DNA of 64,000 nucleotides, from positions 234,372-298,371 of the forward strand of contig NZ_SCFM01000007.1 of the NCBI RefSeq assembly GCF_004138295.1, given 5' to 3'. Shown one piece after another: positions 46,361 to 55,526 of the stretch (the stretch's first letter is position 1; every line of letters starts with the position of its first letter). The translations under genes and the position numbers were made by a program. The DNA comes from Ectobacillus funiculus. GTDB lineage: Bacteria; Bacillota; Bacilli; Bacillales; Bacillaceae_G. The notes beneath the pieces were generated by a model that was not told the DNA's origin, ran no database searches, and saw only the letters and a list, made by a program, of their open reading frames with translations.

Positions 46361-47364
46361 TGGTTATGCTCCTCCTTAAAATTTAAGATGATTTTTCCAT
46401 ACTGTCCTGAAATAGCCGCTTCATAAGCTCGTTGATAGTCTGTGAAATGGATAATCTCCGAAATGATCGGTTCTACATTAAAGTTATCCTGCATTAAATA
46501 CTCTAAGGTCTGTAAAAAGTCCGATGGGAAGTTATAAATGATCGTTCCATGTATATTCAATTCCTTCCTTACAACCTGCGCAACAGGAAAGTTAGCTTCT
46601 GGTGCAAGGCCAACTAAAACCACAGAACCTCCAGGACTCGCTATTTGTATCGCTTGTTCAACCGACTGTTTTACTCCAGCTGCTTCTATGACAACATCAA
46701 AGGTCTCATCCTTAATGTCTTGTGGATGTGCTGTCCTTGTCACCCCAAAGCTGCTTGCCTTATCTAGTTTCGTTTGGCTAATATCAATTGCCGTTACCCG
46801 AGCTCCTAAATAAGTTGCTAAAGCCACAGCCAGCATCCCTTCGGTACCACAGCCAATGATTGCAACAGAGGTATCTTTCGTGATATTTATCTTTTTAAAA
46901 GCATGGACGATCACCGCAAAAGGTTCAATTAACACAGCTCTTTCATCAGACATTTCATCAGGGATTGGCAATACATATTTTGATGAAATAGTAAACTCCT
47001 CTGAAAATCCCCCATTCGTATTAATGCCTAACGATTGTTTATGACGACAAATATTTGTCTTTCCTTTTACACATAAATCACATTCGCCGCAAAATGAATT
47101 CGGTTGGACAACAATTCTTTTTCCCACTTCATATTTTGCAGCTTTACCTGTCTCAATAATTGTCCCTAGTAATTCGTGACCAGGTCTGATTGGATAAGAG
47201 GCATGATTAATCTTCCCTTTATAGACCCCAATATCTGACCCGCAAATCCCGCCATAAATTAATTTAACTTTTACTTCATCATCTTTTAGGGGAGGCGTAG
47301 ATTGAACTTCTCTTAATTCTAAATCACCTGGTTTGCTTAAATATAATTCCAACATCTTCTTCAT
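46357..47364 (-). CDS. Zinc-dependent medium-chain alcohol/polyol dehydrogenase
   Basis: A 335-residue MDR protein with catalytic zinc ligands in YGGICGSDIGVYKG and PGHELLGTI, structural zinc cysteines in CGECDLCVKGKTNIC, and a Rossmann motif at AIIGCGTEGMLAVALA. It most resembles sorbitol/threonine dehydrogenase-type enzymes. The ATG at 47364 (MKKMLELYL) is placed six bases after GAAGGA. It lies between the aldehyde dehydrogenase and the ThDP enzyme genes and is probably in one operon with them. Confidence 0.88.
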   Translation of the reverse strand: MKKMLELYLSKPGDLELREVQSTPPLKDDEVKVKLIYGGICGSDIGVYKGKINHASYPIRPGHELLGTIIETGKAAKYEVGKRIVVQPNSFCGECDLCVKGKTNICRHKQSLGINTNGGFSEEFTISSKYVLPIPDEMSDERAVLIEPFAVIVHAFKKINITKDTSVAIIGCGTEGMLAVALATYLGARVTAIDISQTKLDKASSFGVTRTAHPQDIKDETFDVVIEAAGVKQSVEQAIQIASPGGSVVLVGLAPEANFPVAQVVRKELNIHGTIIYNFPSDFLQTLEYLMQDNFNVEPIISEIIHFTDYQRAYEAAISGQYGKIILNFKEEHNQ

Positions 47365-47469
47365 CACCAATCCTTCAGTTATTTTCTAATTCTCTTTAAA
47401 TAATGGGATTGCAAATCAGCTGTTGCTGTCCCGTATTTTTCAACTGTTTTTGTCTTTGGGCTTCTGTAT

Positions 47470-48909
47470 TTATTCATTAATAGGCAGCTGCAACACAATC
47501 ATCTTAGTTTCCGTCATATCCTCAATTGCATAACGAGGACCCTCGCGTCCAATTCCACTATTCTTCACACCGCCATATGGCCAGTGATCCAATCTGAAAT
47601 TCGATGTTCCGTTAATCACTACCCCACCAACTTCCAGTGAATGGGCTACTTTATAAGCTAAATCCATTTGATTCGTAAAAAGTCCTGCCTGAAGTCCAAA
47701 GGAAGAGTCATTTGTTTCTTCGATTGCTTCTTCAATGCTTTCATAAGGAATGATACTAACGATTGGTCCAAACACTTCTTGGCAAACAACTTTACTATTT
47801 TTGGGTGGATTTAACAGAATAGTCGGCTCCACTGTCGCACCATGCTGTTTCCCGCCACATATAAGTGTCGCACCTAAATTTACCGATTCGTGAATCCATT
47901 CCATAATCCGCTTTGCTGCGCTAGTGTCTACTAAGGTACCCACATCTGTATCCGGCAATAAAGGATCCCCGATTTTCAGCTTTAATACCTCTTCTTTTAA
48001 ACGTTCCGTAAACGTCGGAACAACTGCTTGATGCACATAGATCCGTTGGACTGAAATACAACTTTGTCCTGAATTACTGAAGCCTGTTCTCGCACACATC
48101 GTGGCAGCTCGTTTTAAATCTGCATCTTCATGGACGATAGTAGCAGCGTTTCCACCTAATTCAAGAAGGACTTTTTTCATGCTGGCTAATTCGCATATAT
48201 TTCTAGCGGCTACTACCCCACCAGTAAAGGAAATCACATGAATACGGTCATCTTTTACAATTTGCTGTCCGATTTCTACTCCGCCAAGAACCATATTGAT
48301 AGCGCTTTCAGGAAGACCAGCCTCTAGTAATAACCTTAAAAGTTCAGTAGCAATCAGCGCTGTTTGCGGCGCCGGTTTTAAAATCACACTATTACCTGCT
48401 GCAAACGCTGGACCAACTTTATGGCAAACAAGATTAAGCGGAGCATTAAACGGTGTAACGGCTGCTACAACACCAACTGGTACACGGAAAGTAGCAGCAA
48501 TTGCTTTTGTTCCTCTTTCAGAGGCATCACCAGGTAACGTTTCCCCCATTAATCGTTTGGCTTCTTCGCCTGACAGCTCTAATGTTTCGATGGAACGTGA
48601 CACTTCATCAAGCGTGTTTTTTAATGGTTTTCCTAGTTCAAGAGAAATAAGCTGAGCGAATCTCTCTTTCTCTTGTTCTAGTAACGCAGCTGCTCGTTTT
48701 AAAATCTTGGCTCGTTCATAAGCCGGTATTTTAGCAATCTCCTTTTTAGCTGCATAAGCTGATGCCAAAGCGTTTTCGACATCGCTTGGTGTTGCCAACA
48801 CTTGCTCACCGATTACTTCTCCTGAATAGGGACTCCTAATAGAAATGGTTTCACGTTCCTGAGAAATCCATTCTCCATTAATATAAGGTTGCGCCTTTTT
48901 AACTGTCAT
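47470..48909 (-). CDS. NAD(P)-dependent aldehyde dehydrogenase
   Basis: The 479-residue protein has the ALDH catalytic residues in VLLELGGNAATIVHED (Glu) and GFSNSGQSCISVQRIYV (Cys). It also has the cofactor region PFNAPLNLVCHKVGPAFAAG and FTGGVVAARNI, and the C-terminal FGLQAGLFTNQ and YGGVKNSGIGREG. It is the first gene of the presumed operon. The ATG at 48909 is used; the frame extends to GTG 48927, and a TTG at 48918 is better spaced from AGGTG. Palindrome repeats lie directly upstream. Confidence 0.88.
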   Translation of the reverse strand: MTVKKAQPYINGEWISQERETISIRSPYSGEVIGEQVLATPSDVENALASAYAAKKEIAKIPAYERAKILKRAAALLEQEKERFAQLISLELGKPLKNTLDEVSRSIETLELSGEEAKRLMGETLPGDASERGTKAIAATFRVPVGVVAAVTPFNAPLNLVCHKVGPAFAAGNSVILKPAPQTALIATELLRLLLEAGLPESAINMVLGGVEIGQQIVKDDRIHVISFTGGVVAARNICELASMKKVLLELGGNAATIVHEDADLKRAATMCARTGFSNSGQSCISVQRIYVHQAVVPTFTERLKEEVLKLKIGDPLLPDTDVGTLVDTSAAKRIMEWIHESVNLGATLICGGKQHGATVEPTILLNPPKNSKVVCQEVFGPIVSIIPYESIEEAIEETNDSSFGLQAGLFTNQMDLAYKVAHSLEVGGVVINGTSNFRLDHWPYGGVKNSGIGREGPRYAIEDMTETKMIVLQLPINE

Positions 48910-49000
48910 TTTTATCAATTCAATCACCTACTTTTTTAAATGTTGAAAGGAATACTCGGAAATAGCGGGTCTCGTTTAGAACTTAAGGATTGTACATCTG

Positions 49001-49475
49001 TTTATTAGATCGATCTATTGTAGCTTTTAGACAACGATTACCTCATGATTGGATCACTGAGCAGATGTAGGAGATCAAAAACAGTTTCATTCTCTTTGAC
49101 TTTATCCATTTCTATTAGATCGATCTAATACTGAACTTCACACAACGATTACCCTATGATTCGATCACTGAGCAGGCATAGAGAATCAAAAATAGTTACA
49201 TTTTCATTGATTTTATACATATCTATTAGATCGATCTAATACTGAACCTTAAACAACGATTGCCTCATGATTCGACCACTAAGCAGGCATAGAGGATCAA
49301 AAATAGTTATATTCTTATTGACCCCATACATACTAGAAAGTGTTTATAGTTCATACCCCAAATTTCCTTACGAACGCATCGTTTTTAGCTTATCTCTTCC
49401 TCCACATCAGTTTATAATACCCCAGTAGAGATACCGCTTTCAGAAAATAATATTTATTAGATCGATCTAATAAAC
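49001..49475. promoter_or_regulatory. Repeat array with four palindromic operators
   Basis: The perfect 16-bp palindrome ATTAGATCGATCTAAT occurs at 49114-49129, 49225-49240 and 49456-49471, with a one-end variant at 49004-49019. The first three are the heads of 110-111-bp direct repeats that also share ACAACGATTACC, CATGATTCGATCACTGAGCA and GAGGATCAAAAA. The central CG dyad is typical of LacI-family operators, and a LacI gene lies 0.7 kb away. The rest of 49476-49979 shows no gene. Confidence 0.8.
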
Positions 49476-49979
49476 TAACAAAATACTAATACTCCATGAT
49501 TCAACCATGAGGAAGACTTTGGCTGATGTTTAGACTTTTTCATTTTTTTTACATTGATTCCGCTTACAAAATATTATATACGACCCAATAAAGATATTTC
49601 AACTCCTTACGAGAAAAAAAGAATATTTTATGCAAATTGGATCGATACTGCCCGCAAGGAATTCAGGTTTTTTGGCTCACCCCTATTCCTTAATAAAACT
49701 GTAAATCCAAATAGTTTCTAACCATTAGAACTATGCGTATACTTAATATGTTTTCATCATTTTACAACAAATTCCAAGGGTTCGCAACATTGTTTTTTTA
49801 AATATTCCAAATTTTTTAAGGGGGTGCGATTTCGTAGCTGCTCTTAAAAACTTTGAAATATTTCTTCTGATATTCTACTGTGTGTAGCTTTATGCTATGA
49901 TTCGGTAAAATATGAAACGCATACTTAATAGGACAAATAGCCAAGTACTTTCTCAAAAAGGCCTTGATCATTTGTCCTA

Positions 49980-50117
49980 TAAAGAAAACTCGCCGATTGG
50001 CGAGCCCTGCTCCCCTGGCGAAGACAGAGGCGTAGCCCTACTTATACTTTATTCCTAAAATTTCTGGCTACGTCGAATTGGCATCCAGCTAGAAATTTAT
50101 AATCTCTTAAAGTGTTA
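49980..50117 (+). repeat. Dispersed structured repeat, copy 9 (complete)
   Basis: It runs from TAAAGAAAACTCGCCG to TTAAAGTGTTAAG. The stem is of the ACTTTA/TAAAGT type. It lies 24 bases beyond the LacI gene stop. Confidence 0.92.
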
Positions 50118-50141
50118 AGAAAACTACTCCTTAATAGCATC

Positions 50142-51173
50142 CTACTTGCCAACAACCTGTTGAGAAGAATTTCGAACTGCCAGTTCAGGCTGTAGAATGA
50201 CCCGCTGCTGTTCGTGGTCAAAATTTGCAATGCGTTCATGCAAGAGACTCGCTGCATGTTTTCCAATAAGTCGTGGAAATGAAGAGACAGTAGTTAGTGA
50301 GGGAGTAACTGTTTCTGCTTCCGGAACATTGTCGAATCCAACTATAGCCATATCTTGACCCGGAATCAACCCAGTATTTCTCAATTCCTGCATAACGCCA
50401 AATGCTACCAAATCGCTAAAACAGAAGATGGCAGTCGGCGGATCTGGATGATTAAGAACCTGTTGCACTGCAGCCACTCCACCCTCTCGTGTAGGCGGGC
50501 CATCTACAACTAGGGATGAGTCAACCTCTAGTCCGGCTTGATGAAGGGCATCGTAATACCCTTGCGCACGCTCTTTCCAAGTAGACGACTCAGAGCGTCC
50601 ACCTAAAAATGCAATTCTGCGATGTCCCTTCTGAATTAGATGACTTACAGCCATTTCTGCTCCAACCTTGTAGTCAACACTAACGTAATCACAATTTGCC
50701 CCTGGAAGTTCCCTAACTGCAAGCACTATTGGAATATCCAACTGATTGATTCGGTCAATGGTTTCTTTTGAAGTTTCCGAAACAGGACATAAGATTACTC
50801 CACCAACTCTATGTTCCAGCATCGTTGAGAGAAGATGATTTTGCTTCGTATCCGAATCAAAGGTAGTCCCTAAGAGAACTGTATAACCTTCCTCTTCCAA
50901 TGTCTGATGAACCCCTATTAGCAATTCGGAAAAGAATGTATTCGCTATATCTGTAATGATTAACCCTACAGTTGACGAACGCTGTGAACGCAGATTAGCG
51001 GCAACTCGATCGTAAACGTATCCTAATTCACGCATAGATTCTAAAACCTTTTTGCGCGTAGCTTCAGAAATATGAGGACTATTACGAACAATAAGTGAAG
51101 CGGTCGCGCGAGATACACCGGCATGCTCTGCTACCTGTTGCAAGGTAACGCGTGATTGCTTTTTTCGTTTCAT
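50142..51173 (-). CDS. LacI-family transcriptional regulator
   Basis: The 343-residue repressor has the N-terminal helix-turn-helix VTLQQVAEHAGVSRATASLI and hinge helix (RVAANLRSQRSSTVGLIITD). A periplasmic-binding-protein-like effector domain follows (FSDLVAFGVMQELRNTGLIP, DMAIVGFDNVPEAE). MKRKKQSRVTL at 51173 has AGGTGAG upstream; the extension to 51197 is rejected. It probably controls the aldehyde dehydrogenase operon through the palindromes at 49001-49475 and may bind its own promoter. Confidence 0.9.
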   Translation of the reverse strand: MKRKKQSRVTLQQVAEHAGVSRATASLIVRNSPHISEATRKKVLESMRELGYVYDRVAANLRSQRSSTVGLIITDIANTFFSELLIGVHQTLEEEGYTVLLGTTFDSDTKQNHLLSTMLEHRVGGVILCPVSETSKETIDRINQLDIPIVLAVRELPGANCDYVSVDYKVGAEMAVSHLIQKGHRRIAFLGGRSESSTWKERAQGYYDALHQAGLEVDSSLVVDGPPTREGGVAAVQQVLNHPDPPTAIFCFSDLVAFGVMQELRNTGLIPGQDMAIVGFDNVPEAETVTPSLTTVSSFPRLIGKHAASLLHERIANFDHEQQRVILQPELAVRNSSQQVVGK

Positions 51174-51807
51174 ATTTAACTCACCTGCTAACTGCATATT
51201 TTGGCTATTAATAAATATTCTTGCATCTTTAAATGTTTTGACCTAGCTTCATCACATGAGTTAAAGATAGGGAGAAATTATCAAATGATATAAGAGTTTA
51301 AAAAAATCTACATATATTTATCTGCTCCTAGCTTGTTTCTAAGTAGTAGAAAACTTTTGCATCGAAGCAATCACCGAGTTCTAATCATTGTGCAGCTTCT
51401 AATCTCCTTCTATTCCCCATGATCTTATCATTTCAGCTCAGATCACCCATATAAAGAGCGAGACCTAACTGTAAGGAAGAAATGATTGAGCTCATTCTTT
51501 CTGTTTCTCTTTACATCATTATACACAAGGACGGAGTTAGGAAATAGAAACACTACAAAATTCAAGAAGAATCCTAACTATTTCTTTATAATTTCTGAAT
51601 ATTTTATAAGTATAGCATGTATATAAACATCATTTAGTCTTTCAACATCTGAACTACGCCCATTCTTTGGAGCACCTCGTCTGGAAACGAGGTAAGATAC
51701 TCTAAAAATGAGAGAACAGAAGCTTTCCAAGGTTCATGTTTTCTTTTTTTTATGTTATTGCCTATAACAACAAAAGGGGATAGCTGTACTCTTTGAAACA
51801 AAAATAA
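51174..51807. other. Gene-free stretch
   Basis: No intact gene. A minus-strand piece at about 51640-51745 reads EPWKASVLSFLEYLTSFPDE then VLQRMGVVQMLKD before a stop and could be the tail of a lost gene; I cannot assign it. Confidence 0.35.
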
Positions 51808-51840
51808 AATCACCTTTTAGCAAAACTAAAAAGGTGATTG
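51808..51840 (-). terminator. Terminator of the YitT gene
   Basis: AATCACCTTTT pairs with AAAAGGTGATT around TAGCAAAACTA; on the minus strand it runs into a T-rich tract. Confidence 0.8.
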
Positions 51841-51876
51841 TTTATGTAATCTTATTGTAAATTTACCAGTTTCTAT

Positions 51877-52749
51877 CTAATGAATATTATGCTTTCTGAA
51901 ATTACCACCCTTAACTTCTGCTACGTCATATACCGTAACAAAAGCACCTTCGTCAATTTCATTAATTATTTCTTTCATTTTGCTTTCTTCTAAGCGGTTA
52001 ATAACACATGTGATTTCCCTAAATTTTTCATGGGAATAACCACCGTAAACTTCGTTATATGTCGCACTTCGACCTAAGCGATCACGTATGGTCTCTACCA
52101 TTAATTTGGGTTGAGTTGTAATAATTTTAAAGGTTTTAGAGCCGCTTAAGCCTTCTTCAACGATGTGAATCACTTTAGAAGCAATAAAGTAAGCAATTGC
52201 CGAGAGAATTGCTCCTTGTAGACCGAATGCAGTTGAAACGACAATAAATACAAATGCGTTTAAGAAAAGAATGAAATCACTTGTCCCAAACGGTAATTTT
52301 CGAGAAAGCAGTACGGCTAGCATATCAATTCCATCTAATGCGCCGCCATTGCGCAATGCTAACCCCATCCCCAAACCGAGGATAATACCACCAACAACGG
52401 TAACTAATAAAGTATCTCCTTCAATAATTGCTGGAGTATGGTGCAGGAGGCTTGTACCAATCGCTAGTGAAGCTATTCCGATAATCGAATAAATCGCGAA
52501 ATTTCTACCAATTTGTTGATAGCCTAACCAAATAAAAGGAATGTTTATAACCGCAATTAGAACCCCTAATGGTAATCCAAATAGCTCTGAACCAACGATA
52601 CTAAGACCTGTTACACCACCATCAGATACGTTGTTTGGGATTAATACGGCCTCTAATCCATATGCTGCTATAAATCCTCCAATAATGACCATTAATCCTC
52701 GTAAGATCATTTTTAGTTTATTAGGTTTATTCTTTTTGACTGTACTCAT
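51877..52749 (-). CDS. YitT-family membrane protein (DUF161/DUF2179)
   Basis: The 290-residue protein has five or six helices (from GLMVIIGGFIAAYGLEAVLI) with the family motif NNVSDGGVTGLSIV and GLALRNGGALDGIDMLAVLL. A cytosolic DUF2179 domain follows (YGGYSHEKFREITCVINR to GAFVTVYDVAEVKGG). Function is unknown, with several paralogues per Bacillus genome. It is monocistronic with a terminator 37 bases after the stop. Confidence 0.9.
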   Translation of the reverse strand: MSTVKKNKPNKLKMILRGLMVIIGGFIAAYGLEAVLIPNNVSDGGVTGLSIVGSELFGLPLGVLIAVINIPFIWLGYQQIGRNFAIYSIIGIASLAIGTSLLHHTPAIIEGDTLLVTVVGGIILGLGMGLALRNGGALDGIDMLAVLLSRKLPFGTSDFILFLNAFVFIVVSTAFGLQGAILSAIAYFIASKVIHIVEEGLSGSKTFKIITTQPKLMVETIRDRLGRSATYNEVYGGYSHEKFREITCVINRLEESKMKEIINEIDEGAFVTVYDVAEVKGGNFRKHNIH

Positions 52750-52831
52750 TTAATTCCTCACCTTCAAATATGTTATCTTATTATAAGTTTATCATAAAAC
52801 TTTTTCTTTCGTTATTCTGGTGATTGTATAA

Positions 52832-53182
52832 AGTCTCTCATTTCAAATGAAAATGGAAACGAGCAGTGGTGATATCGCAGCAAAAGATAACGAAGCTAAG
52901 ATAATCGATTTATTTTCTAGCAGCGGTGATATTACTTCATACAATCAAGTTTTAGAAGATACTAAAATGGAGACATCTTCTGGTGATATCGATGTAAAAC
53001 TGACAAAAGCACCAGCTTCATTAGTAGTTGATTACAAAGGTGGTTCAGGTGATGGCACAGCAAATATAGATGGAATGAACTTCTCTGAGAAATCAGAAGA
53101 TCGAATTGTGGGTCAAACTGGAGACGGGAATTTTAAGTTAACAGCAAGAACAAGTTCAGGTGATTTTAAAATTAAAGACTGA
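52832..53182 (+). pseudogene. 5'-truncated DUF4097 (putative adhesin) gene
   Basis: The frame encodes repeated beta-strand units with the SSGDI signature (METSSGDIAAKDN, FSSSGDITSYNQ, METSSGDIDVKL, TSSGDFKIKD), the C-terminal right-handed beta-helix of DUF4097 proteins. The signal/membrane N-terminus is missing and an in-frame stop lies at 52829. ATG codons at 52847 and 52853 lack ribosome binding sites. It is probably a remnant, followed by an intact terminator. Confidence 0.75.
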
Positions 53183-53190
53183 TCGTGTTC

Positions 53191-53224
53191 AAAAAGGAGT
53201 AACCTTAGGGTTTACTCCTTTTTT
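53191..53224 (+). terminator. Terminator after the DUF4097 remnant
   Basis: AAAAAGGAGTAA pairs with TTACTCCTTTTTT around CCTTAGGGT. Confidence 0.85.
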
Positions 53225-53278
53225 CACTTTAAGAAAGTATAAAAGGATGTCCCAAAAGCTAGGCTTTTGGGACATCCT
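53225..53278 (-). repeat. Repeat fragment (copy 10) plus strong terminator hairpin
   Basis: CACTTTAAGAAAGTATAAA (53225-53243) is the bare 3' tip of the dispersed repeat. It is followed at 53244-53278 by AGGATGTCCCAAAAGC and GCTTTTGGGACATCCT, a perfect 16-bp stem with a TAG loop, which can terminate the convergent alcohol dehydrogenase gene. Confidence 0.75.
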
Positions 53279-53312
53279 CGAAATGACCATTAGAATGTAT
53301 CATTTACGCAAC

Positions 53313-54353
53313 TCACATTGTGCTGATATCAATCACGAATCGATACTTCACATCTGAAGCTAATACGCGTTTGTAGGCTTCGTCAATTTGGTCGGCTGAA
53401 ATGACTTCAATCTGAGGAACAATGTCATGTTTCGCACAGAACTCCAACATTTCCTGAGTTTCACGAATCCCGCCAATCATGGAACCTGCAAATGAACGGC
53501 GATGACCGATGAGAGAAAACACATTTACTGACAATGGCTCTGCGGGCGCACCAACGTTTACTAGAGTACCATCTAGAGTTAACAGTGAGAAATAAGCATT
53601 AATGTCGATTGTTGCACTTACCGTGTTAATAATTAAGTCAAAGGTTCCGGCAAGTTTCTTGAATGTTTCTGGATTGCTTGTGGCATAGTAGTTGTCTGCG
53701 CCGAATTGCAAGCCATCGTCTTTTTTGTTCAATGTTTGTGACAGAACAGTGACCTCGGCACCCATCGCATGTGCAATTTTGACAGCCATATGACCAAGAC
53801 CGCCCATACCAACAACCGCTACTTTCTTTCCTGGACCAGCCCCCCAATGATGTAGTGGCGAATATGTTGTAATACCTGCGCAAAGTAATGGTGCTGCGAC
53901 ATCAAGCTCAATGCCATCAGGAATTCTCACTACGAAGTCTTCAGTTACAACAATATGGGTAGAATAGCCACCTTGAGTAGGCTCACCGTATTTATCAACA
54001 CCAGCGTAAGTTGGGACATTTCCTTTAAGACAGTATTGTTCTTCTCCTTTACGGCAGTTCTCACATTCGCCGCAGGAGTCAACCATACATCCAACCCCTA
54101 CCCGGTCACCGACCTTGTACTTTGTGACCTCTGCTCCTACATCTGTGACAATTCCTGCAATCTCGTGTCCAGGTACGAGTGGATAGTTCACGGGACCCCA
54201 TTCACCGTGAGCAGTATGGATATCAGAATGGCATATGCCTGCATATTTAATTTCAATTAGAACATCATGCGAATCAAGATCGCGTCGTTTAATTTCAGCT
54301 GCTCGAAATGCTTTGTCCGGACCGTCAACAGCTCGTGCTTTAGCAGTTATCAT
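53313..54353 (-). CDS. NAD(P)-dependent zinc alcohol dehydrogenase (YahK/AdhA type)
   Basis: The 346-residue MDR protein has zinc ligands in [16 protein letters not shown] and PGHEIAG, the structural zinc cysteines in [15 protein letters not shown], and [19 protein letters not shown] for the cofactor. The CAD/YahK group reduces aldehydes with NADPH. In B. subtilis the similar adhA is controlled by the MerR regulator AdhR under carbonyl stress. Here a divergent MerR gene and matching operators occur upstream, so the same logic is likely. GGAGGTC precedes the ATG. Confidence 0.9.
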   Translation of the reverse strand: MITAKARAVDGPDKAFRAAEIKRRDLDSHDVLIEIKYAGICHSDIHTAHGEWGPVNYPLVPGHEIAGIVTDVGAEVTKYKVGDRVGVGCMVDSCGECENCRKGEEQYCLKGNVPTYAGVDKYGEPTQGGYSTHIVVTEDFVVRIPDGIELDVAAPLLCAGITTYSPLHHWGAGPGKKVAVVGMGGLGHMAVKIAHAMGAEVTVLSQTLNKKDDGLQFGADNYYATSNPETFKKLAGTFDLIINTVSATIDINAYFSLLTLDGTLVNVGAPAEPLSVNVFSLIGHRRSFAGSMIGGIRETQEMLEFCAKHDIVPQIEVISADQIDEAYKRVLASDVKYRFVIDISTM

Positions 54354-54479
54354 AAAAAGACCTCCGATAATTTATATTTTTCAAGAGAATGCGATTGTAC
54401 CAGTGTAAATGAAAAGCCAGGTTAAAATTCCCCTTCCTTCATTTCCCTCAATCCTTTTTCCTCCTGCAAATCAATGTTA

Positions 54480-54700
54480 ATCCTTATAGTTAACTCTAAG
54501 TCAAGCGATTAATTTATATTTCTTTTGAGATCGCTGCCCATACAGATTTTATTTCATCTATCAATATAGCCTACATTCTTTTTTTAGTAAGTACATCTCC
54601 GTTAAGCAGAGTCAATTTCTACTCTCCCTATAAGGTGACTTTGACATTCAGCAAATACCTTGATAAAATCCCCTTATAATATAGAGTTAACTCGAAGTCT
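54480..54700. promoter_or_regulatory. Two AdhR-type MerR operators between adh and the MerR gene
   Basis: CTTATAGTTAACTCTAAG (54483-54500) and TATAGAGTTAACTCGAAG (54680-54697) share the AGAGTTAACT core dyad. The first sits between TTGACT and TAACAT on the minus strand with a 19-base spacer, the overlong spacing that MerR activators require. The second lies 30 bases before the MerR start and suits autoregulation. Confidence 0.75.
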
Positions 54701-54726
54701 ATATCATTAAGAATAGGGGATAAATG

Positions 54727-55161
54727 ATGAAGACATATTCTATCAGCGAAGTTGCAAAAGAATTGAATCTTACACCATATACCTTGCGTTACTATGACAA
54801 GGAGGGACTTATGCCTTTTGTAGAACGGACATCCAGCGGAACACGATTGTTTAAAGAATCCGATATCGGTGCTTTAAAAGTAATTGAATGTCTAAAAGCC
54901 ACCGGGATGCCTATCAAGGAAATTAAAAAATTCATTGATTGGTGTTCTGATGGAGATTCCACATTGCAGCAAAGATATGACATGTTTATGGAACGAAAAG
55001 CTACTGTAGAAGCACAAATGGAAGAACTAAAAAAAACAATGGAAGTCATCGAGCATAAATGCTTATATTACCAGACTGCATTGGCTGCCGGAACGGAGGA
55101 TATTCATAAAGAAAACTCGCCGATTGGCGAGCCACGCTCTTGGGCGAAGACAGAGGCGTAG
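54727..55161 (+). CDS. MerR-family regulator, AdhR-like, with repeat-derived C-terminus
   Basis: The 144-residue protein has the MerR helix-turn-helix (YSISEVAKELNLTPYTLRYY, TSSGTRLFKESDIGALKVIE) and a dimerisation coiled coil (MERKATVEAQMEELKKTMEV). The last residues, KENSPIGEPRSWAKTEA, and the stop come from the dispersed repeat inserted at 55107, so the natural end has been replaced. ATG at 54727 is six bases after AGGGGA; the ATG at 54724 is an alternative. It is divergent from the alcohol dehydrogenase gene, its probable target. Confidence 0.87.
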   Translation: MKTYSISEVAKELNLTPYTLRYYDKEGLMPFVERTSSGTRLFKESDIGALKVIECLKATGMPIKEIKKFIDWCSDGDSTLQQRYDMFMERKATVEAQMEELKKTMEVIEHKCLYYQTALAAGTEDIHKENSPIGEPRSWAKTEA

Positions 55162-55243
55162 TTGCACTTATACTGTATTCCTAAAATTTCCTCCTACGTC
55201 GAATCGACTTCTAGCTGGAAATTTATACTTTCCTACAGTGTAA
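55107..55243 (+). repeat. Dispersed structured repeat, copy 11 (complete, enters a coding region)
   Basis: It runs from TAAAGAAAACTCGCCG to CTACAGTGTAA. The stem pair is ACTGTA with TACAGT. The first 55 bases are translated as the end of the MerR regulator. Confidence 0.92.
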
Positions 55244-55289
55244 AAAGAGTAAAATAGGAATTTCCATTACTAATTAACAGAAGGCCACC

Positions 55290-55409
55290 CATTTATTGAA
55301 TAATGGAGCGCCACTGGATGTTATTCAGAACGAGAAAAGTGAAACCACTCGTATTTACGCCCAACTAAGCGGGAATATCAGATAGGACCTATACAGGAAA
55401 TATTTTTAG
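55290..55409 (+). pseudogene. 3' remnant of a tyrosine recombinase/integrase gene
   Basis: The plus strand reads HLLNNGAPLDVIQ, then NEKSETTRIYAQLSGNIR, stop, DLYRKYF, stop. This is the C-terminal box of phage-type integrases with the tyrosine nucleophile in RIYAQLSG. The residues between VIQ and EKS (normally SLLGH-like) are deleted. No att site or other phage gene is visible nearby. Confidence 0.75.
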
Positions 55410-55526
55410 ACTATGGAAAGATGATGCTTCTTTAAGCATCGTCCCCGTTAGCGTAAGTACATATCTTTACAATTTAATCTGTATGCTATAATTTGAAGGG
55501 TAAAATAAAGATAGAGGTGACCATCC

